A DNA stretch of 64,000 bases, from the NCBI RefSeq assembly GCF_018613715.1, contig NZ_JAGGPT010000003.1, positions 124,001-188,000 of the forward strand, read 5' to 3'. Both the position numbers and the translations under genes were made by a program. The DNA is from Chryseobacterium sp. ISL-6 (lineage in GTDB: Bacteria; Bacteroidota; Bacteroidia; Flavobacteriales; Weeksellaceae). This document shows, piece after piece, positions 57,105 to 64,000 of this stretch. Position 1 is the first letter of the stretch, and each line of letters begins with the position of its first letter. The notes under the pieces were generated by a model. The model was not told the origin of the DNA, did no database searches, and was given only the letters and a program-made list of their open reading frames with translations.

Positions 57105-57959
57105 ATGAAAATCCAAAAGGAAATTATTGAATTTGAAAAAGGAAAATCATTTAAACTTTTTGCCCCTTCCTTAAAAAATTGTTTTTTCTGGCATTATCAC
57201 CCTGAAATCGAACTGGTTTATGTTGAAGCTATTAATGGTATTCGTCATGTAGGAAAAGATATTTCTGATTTTACAGACAGTGATTTGCTTTTAATTGGTT
57301 CTAATGTTCCGCATCTTAATTTTGACTATAGAATTCAAACGGAATGCAAACAATTGGTTCTTCAGATGAGAGAAAATTTCCTTCAGGATATTATCATTCC
57401 AGTTCCGGAATTTGAAAATATAAAACATCTCCTGGAGCGTTCTTATTTAGGGCTTTCTTTTTCTGGAGAAGCTAAAAGACAGGTAGTAGAAAAAATGCAC
57501 ATCATCAAAGACTCCGACTCTTTTGATTCTTTAATAGGTTTAATAGAGATTCTACAGATCTTAGCTAATTCAAAAGAAGTAAAAGAATTAAACAGGGATG
57601 ACACCCGGATCAAATGGTTCCTGAATGATAAAATAAGAATGGGAACGATCTACGATTACATTCACGAGAACTACGACAAAAAAACGAACGTTAATCAGAT
57701 TGCTGAGATCGTAAGTCTAAGTACTCCTGCTTTTTGCCGATATTTTAAAAAGCAAACGAATATGACCTTTACTGATTTCGTAAATAACTACAGGATTAAT
57801 CAGGCCAAAATATTTTTACTGAAAGATTCATCCATAACAGAAGTTTGTTTTCAGGTAGGTTTTGAGAGTCTTTCCTACTTTAATAAATTATTCAAACAGC
57901 ACGTTGGAGAAACACCATCAGAGTTTAGGAAAAGGCATTTGGATAAGGTTGAAAGTTGA
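57105..57959 (+). CDS. AraC-family transcriptional regulator
   Basis: This 284-residue protein has an N-terminal cupin-like ligand part (FFWHYHPEIELVYVEAING, DLLLIGSNVPHLN). Its C-terminal AraC HTH pair has NVNQIAEIVSLSTPAFCRYF and KDSSITEVCFQVGFESLSYF, followed by NKLFKQHVGETPSEFRK. It lies 178 bases from, and divergent to, the MFS gene, so it likely controls that transporter (inference). A bidirectional terminator follows in front of lipA. Confidence 0.92.
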   Translation: MKIQKEIIEFEKGKSFKLFAPSLKNCFFWHYHPEIELVYVEAINGIRHVGKDISDFTDSDLLLIGSNVPHLNFDYRIQTECKQLVLQMRENFLQDIIIPVPEFENIKHLLERSYLGLSFSGEAKRQVVEKMHIIKDSDSFDSLIGLIEILQILANSKEVKELNRDDTRIKWFLNDKIRMGTIYDYIHENYDKKTNVNQIAEIVSLSTPAFCRYFKKQTNMTFTDFVNNYRINQAKIFLLKDSSITEVCFQVGFESLSYFNKLFKQHVGETPSEFRKRHLDKVES

Positions 57960-58029
57960 GCTACGAAGTATCAAGTGTAATCTTTCACTTCCATGTTGTT
58001 ACTGATTTAATTAAACTTTCAAATAAAAA

Positions 58030-58053
58030 AATCGCTCCAGTTTTGGAGCGATT
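58030..58053. terminator. Bidirectional terminator between araC-like gene and lipA
   Basis: ATCGCTCCA and TGGAGCGAT pair over a short loop between two converging genes. Confidence 0.83.
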
Positions 58054-58060
58054 ATATTTT

Positions 58061-58927
58061 TTAATGAATATGTTTTTCAGCGTGGTAAGAACTTCTTACA
58101 AGAGGTGAACTTTCAACATGTCTGAAACCTAAACTTCTTGCAAAGTCTCCAAATTCATCGAACTCTTCAGGTGTAATGAATTTTTTCACAGGCAAATGTT
58201 TTTTAGTAGGCTGTAAATATTGTCCCATGGTGATGATATCAACATTTGCATTCCTGATGTCTTCGATTGTTTGAAAAACTTCGTCTTTTTCCTCTCCCAG
58301 CCCTAGCATAAGACCTGTTTTTGTTCTTCTTTGACCTGCTTCTTTCAGATATCTTAATACTTCAAGACTTCTTTCATATTTAGCCTGAATTCTCACTTCT
58401 CTTGTTAAACGTTTTACCGTTTCCATGTTATGGGAGATCACTTCAGGAGCTACATCTACCATTCTGTCAAGGTGTTTTGTCAGACCTTGAAAGTCCGGTA
58501 TAAGAGTTTCCATTGTAGTACCTGGAGAAATTCTTCTTACAGCATTTACAGTTTCACCCCAAAGAATAGAACCCATATCTTTCAGATCATCACGATCTAC
58601 AGAAGTAAGTACAGCATGTTTGATCTTCATTAATTTGATAGAACGTGCTACTTTTTCAGGTTCATCCCAGTTTACATCCATGGGTTTTCCGGTTTTAACT
58701 CCACAAAATCCACAGCTTCTTGTACAGATGTTTCCTAATATCATGAAAGTTGCAGTTCCTTCACCCCAACATTCACCCATATTCGGGCAGCTTCCACTCT
58801 GGCAAATTGTATTTAATTTATATTTATCAACCAAGCTTCTAAGTTCTCTGTAATTCTTTCCGGTAGGAAGTTTTACACGAATCCACTTTGGTTTTTGAAC
58901 GGTAGTGTCTTGAACTAAATTTTCCAT
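58061..58927 (-). CDS. lipA: Lipoyl synthase
   Basis: This 288-residue radical-SAM enzyme inserts two sulfur atoms into octanoyl groups on lipoate-dependent enzymes. It has the auxiliary cluster [13 protein letters not shown] near the N-terminus, the radical-SAM triad [10 protein letters not shown], and the C-terminal [13 protein letters not shown] with the conserved Ser. The length is normal. It is a stand-alone gene; lipB is not seen in this window. Confidence 0.97.
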   Translation of the reverse strand: MENLVQDTTVQKPKWIRVKLPTGKNYRELRSLVDKYKLNTICQSGSCPNMGECWGEGTATFMILGNICTRSCGFCGVKTGKPMDVNWDEPEKVARSIKLMKIKHAVLTSVDRDDLKDMGSILWGETVNAVRRISPGTTMETLIPDFQGLTKHLDRMVDVAPEVISHNMETVKRLTREVRIQAKYERSLEVLRYLKEAGQRRTKTGLMLGLGEEKDEVFQTIEDIRNANVDIITMGQYLQPTKKHLPVKKFITPEEFDEFGDFARSLGFRHVESSPLVRSSYHAEKHIH

Positions 58928-59042
58928 TTCTAAAATTGAAGTTCAAAGTTAAGGAATTTTTAATGGAAACCATCTAACAGAGAAATTGATGGAACATATA
59001 ATTAAAAATATAATTGTAAATTGAACCCACAAAATCCCCTGT

Positions 59043-59690
59043 ATGAAAACGATATTTTGCCTATTATCACTGCTTTTCAGCACGATCTCTTTTGCACAAA
59101 AAGAATTTCAACCGAAAGATTCTGAAATGATTGAAACAGTAGATGGAGATCTTGATGGAGATAAAATTCCTGAAAAAGTAATTGTATATAATACAAAGGA
59201 CACGACGGATATGGGTAATGTACGTGAAATTCAAATCTTGAAAAAGACTAATGGAAAGTGGGCTGTCCTGGAAAAGTCAAAAAACGCCTTACTGGAAAGT
59301 AAACATGGCGGAATGGATGGTGATCCTTATCAGGGTACCATCATAAAAAATGGTATTTTAGAAATTACTCAAGCTGGCGGAAGCAGCTGGAAATGGGGAT
59401 ATACGGATAAATACAGGTTTCAGAATGGCCATTTTGAATTGATAGGTCATTCGCTAAGCTATGGAAGACCGGGAGATTATTGGGCTGATATGGATTATAA
59501 TCTTTCTACGGGAAAACTTATGTATTCTAAAGAAGTAGAAGATACGACCAATCCTGAAAATGGAAAGTCCGAAAAAGAAACCGTTATTAAAAAGGATTGG
59601 AAGATTAATTTACAAAATAGAAACACAAATAGAGAAACGAAAGAAAGAAGCTTTATATTTCCAAAAACAAAAGCTGAGTTTCATTTGTAA
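59043..59690 (+). CDS. Secreted protein with FG-GAP/VCBS-like loop, unknown function
   Basis: This 215-residue protein has a signal peptide ending STISFAQ. The mature N-terminus has VDGDLDGDKIPEKVIVYN, an Asp-rich loop like a calcium site. Later segments (NGILEITQAGGSSWKWGYTD, FQNGHFELIGHSLSYG) recall single repeats of VCBS/FG-GAP proteins. It is probably periplasmic. Its stop touches the 3' end of the sigma-factor gene, and no terminator separates these convergent genes. Confidence 0.68.
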   Translation: MKTIFCLLSLLFSTISFAQKEFQPKDSEMIETVDGDLDGDKIPEKVIVYNTKDTTDMGNVREIQILKKTNGKWAVLEKSKNALLESKHGGMDGDPYQGTIIKNGILEITQAGGSSWKWGYTDKYRFQNGHFELIGHSLSYGRPGDYWADMDYNLSTGKLMYSKEVEDTTNPENGKSEKETVIKKDWKINLQNRNTNRETKERSFIFPKTKAEFHL

Positions 59691-60251
59691 TTAATCCTCA
59701 TCAAACTCATTATTTTTCAGAAGCTCAGCTAATACTTTTTTAGCACGCATTACTCTTACTTTGGTATTCGCAATAGAAATACCTAATTCTTCTGCAATTT
59801 CTTTGATGCTTTTTTCTTCAAAGAATCTTAATTTTATAATATCCTGATAATTGGCGTCTAAAGATTCTATTGTTTTAATGATTTTCTTTTGTTCTTCTTT
59901 GGAAATCATTAATTCTTCGGGTGATTTTGCAAATTGATTTTTTACCTCGTCAAGATTTTCAGTAGGATCCTGATTTTCTCGACTTCTTTTTCTCCAGAAA
60001 TCAATAACCGTATTCTGAGCAATTGTTAATATCCAGGTTTTAAATTGAAAATGAGGATCGTACATATCCAATTTTGACAATACTTTAGAGAAAACATTTA
60101 CTGTGATCTCATCCGTGTCATTTTCATCCCGTACTTTTTTCATTACAAAAGAAAAAACATCAACCCAAAAAACATTAATGAGTTTTGTCTGGGCTTTCTG
60201 ATCTTTTTCTTTTGCCTTTTGAATAAGTAAAAATAACTGTTCGTCGTTCAT
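59691..60251 (-). CDS. ECF sigma factor (sigma-70 family)
   Basis: From the ATG at 60251 (MNDEQLFLLIQKAKEKDQKA) this is a 186-residue protein. Sigma-2 has DTDEITVNVFSKVLSKLDMY and FKTWILTIAQNTVIDFWRKR; sigma-4 has LDANYQDIIKLRFFEEKSIK followed by EIAEELGISIANTKVRVMRA. The ATG at 60260 adds three residues. No anti-sigma gene is adjacent; the neighbour is a secreted protein on the other strand. Confidence 0.9.
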   Translation of the reverse strand: MNDEQLFLLIQKAKEKDQKAQTKLINVFWVDVFSFVMKKVRDENDTDEITVNVFSKVLSKLDMYDPHFQFKTWILTIAQNTVIDFWRKRSRENQDPTENLDEVKNQFAKSPEELMISKEEQKKIIKTIESLDANYQDIIKLRFFEEKSIKEIAEELGISIANTKVRVMRAKKVLAELLKNNEFDED

Positions 60252-60424
60252 TATTAACAAATATAATTTATTTTAAGTAAAATCGCAAAAACACTAAATA
60301 GCGTGATTGTTAAATTACAAAAAACCAAAATCTGATCATTGTGAAATCGTAAGTTTGAATTTCTTTTTCAAACTTTTACTATTTTACCCCTTTACAAATT
60401 AACATTTCTTAACCTTGAATTCCT

Positions 60425-60432
60425 TATCTTTG
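60425..60432 (+). promoter_or_regulatory. Bacteroidetes -7 element for tyrS
   Basis: TATCTTTG fits TAnnTTTG, with a TTG 7-10 bases upstream and TTTACAAATTAAC further back. It is 29 bases before the ATG at 60462. Confidence 0.6.
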
Positions 60433-60461
60433 CACGGTTAAATTTTAAAGAAAATTATAAT

Positions 60462-61757
60462 ATGAATTCCTTTATTGAAGAATTAAAATGGCGTGGTCTT
60501 TTTGCTGATATGATGCCAGGAACCGATGAACAACTGAATAAAGAGGTAACTACGGCATATATTGGTTTTGATCCAACGGCTGATTCTTTACATATTGGAA
60601 GTCTTATTCAGATCAAAATTCTGGCTCATTTTCAGCAGCACGGCCATAAGCCAATTGCTCTGGTTGGTGGTGCTACAGGCATGATCGGTGATCCATCAGG
60701 AAAATCATCTGAAAGAAATCTTTTGGATGAAGAAACCCTTCTTCACTATGTTGATTGTTTAAAAAATCAGCTTTCAAAGTTTTTAGATTTTGACGGAGAC
60801 GGAGCTAATAAAGCAGAATTGGTCAACAATTATGATTGGATGAAAAACATCTCGTTTTTAGATTTTGCTAAGAACGTTGGTAAGAATATTACCGTTAATT
60901 ATATGATGGCAAAGGATTCTGTAAAGAAAAGATTTTCTGGAGAAGCAGGAGCTGACGGAATGAGTTTCACAGAATTCACTTACCAGCTTATTCAAGGATA
61001 CGATTTCCTTCATTTATACCAAAATAACAACGTAAAGCTACAAATGGGAGGTTCTGACCAGTGGGGAAATATCACTACAGGAACAGAATTGATCCGCAGA
61101 AAAGCTCAGGGTGAGGCTTTTGCCCTAACAGTTCCTTTGATCACAAAAGCGGACGGTTCCAAATTTGGAAAATCTGAAAGTGGTGAAAATTACTGGTTAG
61201 ATAAAAAGAAAACATCACCATATAAATTCTACCAGTTTTGGCTGAATGCTACAGATGCAGATGCTGAAAGGTTTATTAAATTTTACACATTCCTAAGCAA
61301 AGAGGAAATCGATGGTTTAATTGAAGAACACAAAACAGCTCCACATGAGAGAAAACTGCAAAAGAAATTAGCCGAAGAGGTTACGGTTTGGGTACATGGA
61401 AGAGAAGAATATGAAAAATCTGTAAAAGCTTCTGAAATTCTTTTTGGACGTTCTACTGCCGAAGATTTGATAAGCCTTGACGAAGAAATATTTCTTGAGG
61501 TTTTCGATGGAGTTCCACAAAAAGAAGTGGCAAAAGATGATGTCTTAGGAATAAATATTGTTGATCTGCTTTCTGAAAAATCAGGATTTTTAAAATCTAA
61601 AAGTGAAGCTCAGAGAGAAATCAAAGGCAATGCGATTTCAATCAATAAGGAAAAAGTAAATGATACTTTTACGGCTAATGAAAGTGATCTTATTGATGGT
61701 AAGTTTCTTTTATTACAAAAAGGAAAGAAAAGCTACTTTATTGTAAAAGTAATTTAA
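60462..61757 (+). CDS. tyrS: Tyrosyl-tRNA synthetase
   Basis: This 431-residue class I synthetase shows the HIGH-like [18 protein letters not shown], the tyrosine pocket [19 protein letters not shown] and [20 protein letters not shown] [13 protein letters not shown], and the KMSKS-like [17 protein letters not shown]-terminal S4-like domain follows (about 360-425). It is cytoplasmic and essential. It is a single gene with its own promoter and a terminator. Confidence 0.97.
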   Translation: MNSFIEELKWRGLFADMMPGTDEQLNKEVTTAYIGFDPTADSLHIGSLIQIKILAHFQQHGHKPIALVGGATGMIGDPSGKSSERNLLDEETLLHYVDCLKNQLSKFLDFDGDGANKAELVNNYDWMKNISFLDFAKNVGKNITVNYMMAKDSVKKRFSGEAGADGMSFTEFTYQLIQGYDFLHLYQNNNVKLQMGGSDQWGNITTGTELIRRKAQGEAFALTVPLITKADGSKFGKSESGENYWLDKKKTSPYKFYQFWLNATDADAERFIKFYTFLSKEEIDGLIEEHKTAPHERKLQKKLAEEVTVWVHGREEYEKSVKASEILFGRSTAEDLISLDEEIFLEVFDGVPQKEVAKDDVLGINIVDLLSEKSGFLKSKSEAQREIKGNAISINKEKVNDTFTANESDLIDGKFLLLQKGKKSYFIVKVI

Positions 61758-61760
61758 TAA

Positions 61761-61795
61761 AAAAAGCAACTGTTATAAAACAGTTGCTTTTTTAT
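61761..61795. terminator. Bidirectional terminator after tyrS
   Basis: AAGCAACTGTT and AACAGTTGCTT pair over a short loop; T/A runs on both sides serve tyrS and the converging lipoprotein gene. Confidence 0.87.
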
Positions 61796-61809
61796 TATAT
61801 AATTTGTGA

Positions 61810-62235
61810 TTAGAAACTGTAACTAGCCGTTGCGGAAAGAGTGGTTCCACTTCCTGTTGCTTCTTTTTTTAATTCACCATCTATATAGACCTGTACTTTT
61901 AAAGTAGAATTTGCGTTAGCACCAGTACCCACTACTCCACCGTTTACAATAACTGCTCCTGCAGGAGCAGTAAATTCAGGACTGGTCCAGCTGGTTCCAC
62001 TAAGTCCGGTTACTTGTGTATTATTAGCATCATATCCGTACGCTGCATTAGCTATACTACTTCCTGGAGACGCTTGTGCTTTAAAAACCACTTTATGACT
62101 GGTTCCAGAGCCACCTCCTCCGTTATTGTCATCGTCATCATCATTATTGCAAGATGTAACAAATCCTAAAAGCAAAGCCATTATCAGCATAACAAAGCTT
62201 CCTTTTAATACTTGGTTTAATTTCATTTTTTTCAT
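61810..62235 (-). CDS. Probable surface-exposed lipoprotein, unknown function
   Basis: This 141-residue protein has a lipoprotein signal (VMLIMALLLGFVTSCNNDD) with Cys29, followed by NN and a run of five Asp, then a Gly-rich linker. Acidic residues just after the Cys are the export signal for surface-exposed lipoproteins in Bacteroidetes, so a surface location is likely. The mature domain of about 100 residues is beta-rich with SGTSWTSPEFTAPAGAVIVN and the strand LKVQVYIDGELKKEATGSGT. It has no homologue I can name. The start could be MKKMKL or MKL. Confidence 0.72.
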   Translation of the reverse strand: MKKMKLNQVLKGSFVMLIMALLLGFVTSCNNDDDDDNNGGGGSGTSHKVVFKAQASPGSSIANAAYGYDANNTQVTGLSGTSWTSPEFTAPAGAVIVNGGVVGTGANANSTLKVQVYIDGELKKEATGSGTTLSATASYSF

Positions 62236-62447
62236 AAGTTCTCTTGTTTAAATTTTCTACTATTATTTTTAATTCTATGATGAGTTGATTTGATTACTAC
62301 AAAACTATTCTAGTATAAAGAGATTATCAATCCTTGAAAAACAGTAATTATTTCTACTTAATCTTAGGTATTTTTAGTGCTAGAAATTTTAGCTAAATTG
62401 TAGGTCTTATAATAAAAAATACTGATTTATATCAAAAATTTATAAAG

Positions 62448-64000
62448 TTGAAAAGATTAGCGCTTATATTAGGTATTTTACTTTCTTTTAGGGCCCAATC
62501 CCAACAGATTCCCCCTCTTAACGAAAAGTCTTACTTAGACAGTTTGCAAGGTGTTATGAAAAATAGCAGTGGCTACCCATCAAAGGCAGTTGCTTCTTTC
62601 ATGCTATCCAATTATTATCGAAATGCGGACAGTCTTCTCAGCAAAAAACAACTTGAGACAGGACGAATATTGGCTAAATCTGATCCTTTTACGTCTGCCC
62701 AATATTTTTATTATGAGGGTCAGTATTATGCAGACCGTAATAAAGAAAAAGCAGCTGTATCTTATTTAAAAGCCATTAAACTATTATCTAAATTTAAATC
62801 CAAGGAATCCGATCTTTTACAATCCTGGTGTTGGTTCGGTTATGGAATAGCTCAGAAAAACAAAGAAGGATATCCATTTCTAATTAAGATAATGCTTGAA
62901 AAGAGTATTCCGCTTATAGAAAAGAATGGGAATAGTAAAAATTTAGGATTTGAATATACTCAGCTAGCTCTGATGCTTACCTATAATGCTGAATTTAAAA
63001 AAGCTGAAAATTATAACAGCAAAGCCCTTGAAATTCTTGAAAAGGCAGCCCCAAACTCCTCAGAATTATTTTTTGCTTATCTAAATACTGCCACCAATTT
63101 TTTTTACCAGGCAAAAGGAGACATCGGTAAGTCTTTTCTGGATAAGGCTGAAAAGCTCATTCAACCTTATCCTGAATCTTCGTCAAATTCATTTTACTTT
63201 TATGATAAAGCTTTATACTTTATTACGAAACAAAAACATGAAGAAACCCTATCTGCAATTGAAAAAGGACTTTATTATACTAAAAAATTTAAACAGAATT
63301 TGCTTACTCAGATGTTTTATCTTAATAAGTATGACATTTTGAAAAGACAAAAAAAATATACTGAAGCCAGAGATTTATTAAAAAGTATTCTAACAGAAAG
63401 AACTCTTGTTATAGATGCCAATAATAGAAAAATGATCTATCTCCAATTATCTAGTATCAATGAAGAAATGGGAAATACCAAAGAAGCTTTGATTTGGCAG
63501 AGAAATCATTCAAAGTTGAGTGACAGCTTAAATTCAGCAAATATAAAACTGGAAATAAATAAGTTAGAAACAAAATATAATACAGCTGAAAAAGAAAGAA
63601 GTATTGCCAATCTTAATGCTGAAAAAAAACAAAAAGAACTGGAGGTAAGTAAAAAAAATTCTTATTTATGGGCACTAAGCCTGGTTTTGATCCTGTTTAT
63701 AAGTCTTGCCATTTTCTTGTTTATACTCTATGGAAATAACAGAAAGTTATCTGAACAAAAGGAGATCAATCTGCAGCAAAAATTAAATGATATTAAGCAA
63801 AAGGAGGAGTTGATTCTTACCAAAGCCATCCTTGAAGGTGAGGAAAGAGAAAGGGAACGTATTGCAAGAGATCTCCATGACGGGCTTGGAGGAATGTTAG
63901 CAGGTGTAAAAATTAATTTTTCGACGTGGGCTTCCGAACATTTAAATAATGAGAAACATGAAGAATTTTTCAAAATTTTGAGTCAGCTGGATAGGTCGGT
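62448..64000 (+). CDS. Sensor histidine kinase with TPR part (NarX/HisKA_3 type), cut by window end
   Basis: About 517 residues are visible from a TTG start at 62448; no ATG fits upstream. A signal peptide (LALILGILLSFRAQSQ) precedes a TPR-like helical region (about 30-380). Then come a coiled segment, one membrane helix (about 407-428, WALSLVLILFISLAIFLFIL) and the HisKA_3 phospho-His region ERERIARDLHDGLGGMLAGV. The ATPase part is beyond the window. The layout is that of NarX/DesK-type kinases of Bacteroidetes that pair with NarL-type regulators, which would be expected just downstream. Confidence 0.83.
   Translation, partial: MKRLALILGILLSFRAQSQQIPPLNEKSYLDSLQGVMKNSSGYPSKAVASFMLSNYYRNADSLLSKKQLETGRILAKSDPFTSAQYFYYEGQYYADRNKEKAAVSYLKAIKLLSKFKSKESDLLQSWCWFGYGIAQKNKEGYPFLIKIMLEKSIPLIEKNGNSKNLGFEYTQLALMLTYNAEFKKAENYNSKALEILEKAAPNSSELFFAYLNTATNFFYQAKGDIGKSFLDKAEKLIQPYPESSSNSFYFYDKALYFITKQKHEETLSAIEKGLYYTKKFKQNLLTQMFYLNKYDILKRQKKYTEARDLLKSILTERTLVIDANNRKMIYLQLSSINEEMGNTKEALIWQRNHSKLSDSLNSANIKLEINKLETKYNTAEKERSIANLNAEKKQKELEVSKKNSYLWALSLVLILFISLAIFLFILYGNNRKLSEQKEINLQQKLNDIKQKEELILTKAILEGEERERERIARDLHDGLGGMLAGVKINFSTWASEHLNNEKHEEFFKILSQLDRS

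Noticed and set aside
1..64000. tRNA, rRNA, insertion sequences or prophage
   Set aside because: I saw no T-loop-like tRNA signature in the gaps, no transposase or phage motif and no long terminal repeats; a tRNA scan would be needed to be certain.

Overview
The window is about 64 kb of AT-rich chromosome from a member of the Bacteroidetes, most likely a Flavobacteriia/Weeksellaceae species such as Chryseobacterium. The grounds are the gliding lipoprotein GldD, a T6SS-iii-type TssB/TssC pair, many secreted proteins with an Ala-Gln signal cleavage site, Bacteroidetes-type promoters (TAnnTTTG), a MutS2 without Smr domain, and a relic of a type IX secretion sorting domain. I saw no rRNA, tRNA, CRISPR array, insertion sequence or prophage. 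The genus is inferred, not proven.

Layout. 1-9 kb: a cut alpha/beta hydrolase, pdxJ flanked by short inverted repeats, an MscS channel, lipoproteins, ung, a GNAT enzyme and mutS2. 9-13.7 kb: a T9SS sorting-domain relic, two envelope proteins, a cobalamin riboswitch in front of an acyl-CoA thioesterase, and an HD-domain/secreted-protein pair. 13.7-16.7 kb: a PadR/HAAS-PspC envelope-stress-like module, a 20-residue peptide ORF and a PlsC acyltransferase. 16.7-21.3 kb: a MenI-like thioesterase and isochorismate synthase (menaquinone pathway), separated by a three-gene unit of lipoprotein, membrane-fused ECF sigma factor and outer-membrane protein. 21.4-28.2 kb: a TIGR02117 protein, a 26-residue basic peptide ORF, queG, a beta-barrel protein, rhodanese, HD hydrolase, an alpha/beta hydrolase broken by an in-frame TGA, and a nitronate monooxygenase-like enzyme.

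28.2-34.9 kb is a minus-strand run: SurA-like isomerase, PfkB kinase, gldD, mutY, a lipoprotein, and an isolated tssC/tssB sheath pair. 35-44.2 kb holds two tandem M13 metallopeptidases, a GH18-deacetylase-glycosyltransferase fusion and cinA. 44.2-53.9 kb contains a DUF7832 gene stub, a lipocalin, and a LytS/LytTR-type two-component system. Beside that system are three promoters that each carry two TTCACCAAGT repeats with an exact 21-bp period. They stand before an amidohydrolase, a SIMPL-domain protein, and a MuiA-like/VWA pair. 54-64 kb holds a DAO oxidoreductase, an MFS/AraC pair, lipA, an ECF sigma factor, tyrS, a probably surface-exposed lipoprotein and the start of a NarX-like sensor kinase cut by the window end.

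The strongest candidates for something undescribed are the LytTR repeat regulon (45-54 kb) and the membrane-fused sigma-factor unit (17.3-20.4 kb). The riboswitch-thioesterase pairing and the lone T6SS sheath pair come next. Identifications come from reading motifs in translations; no database search was run.
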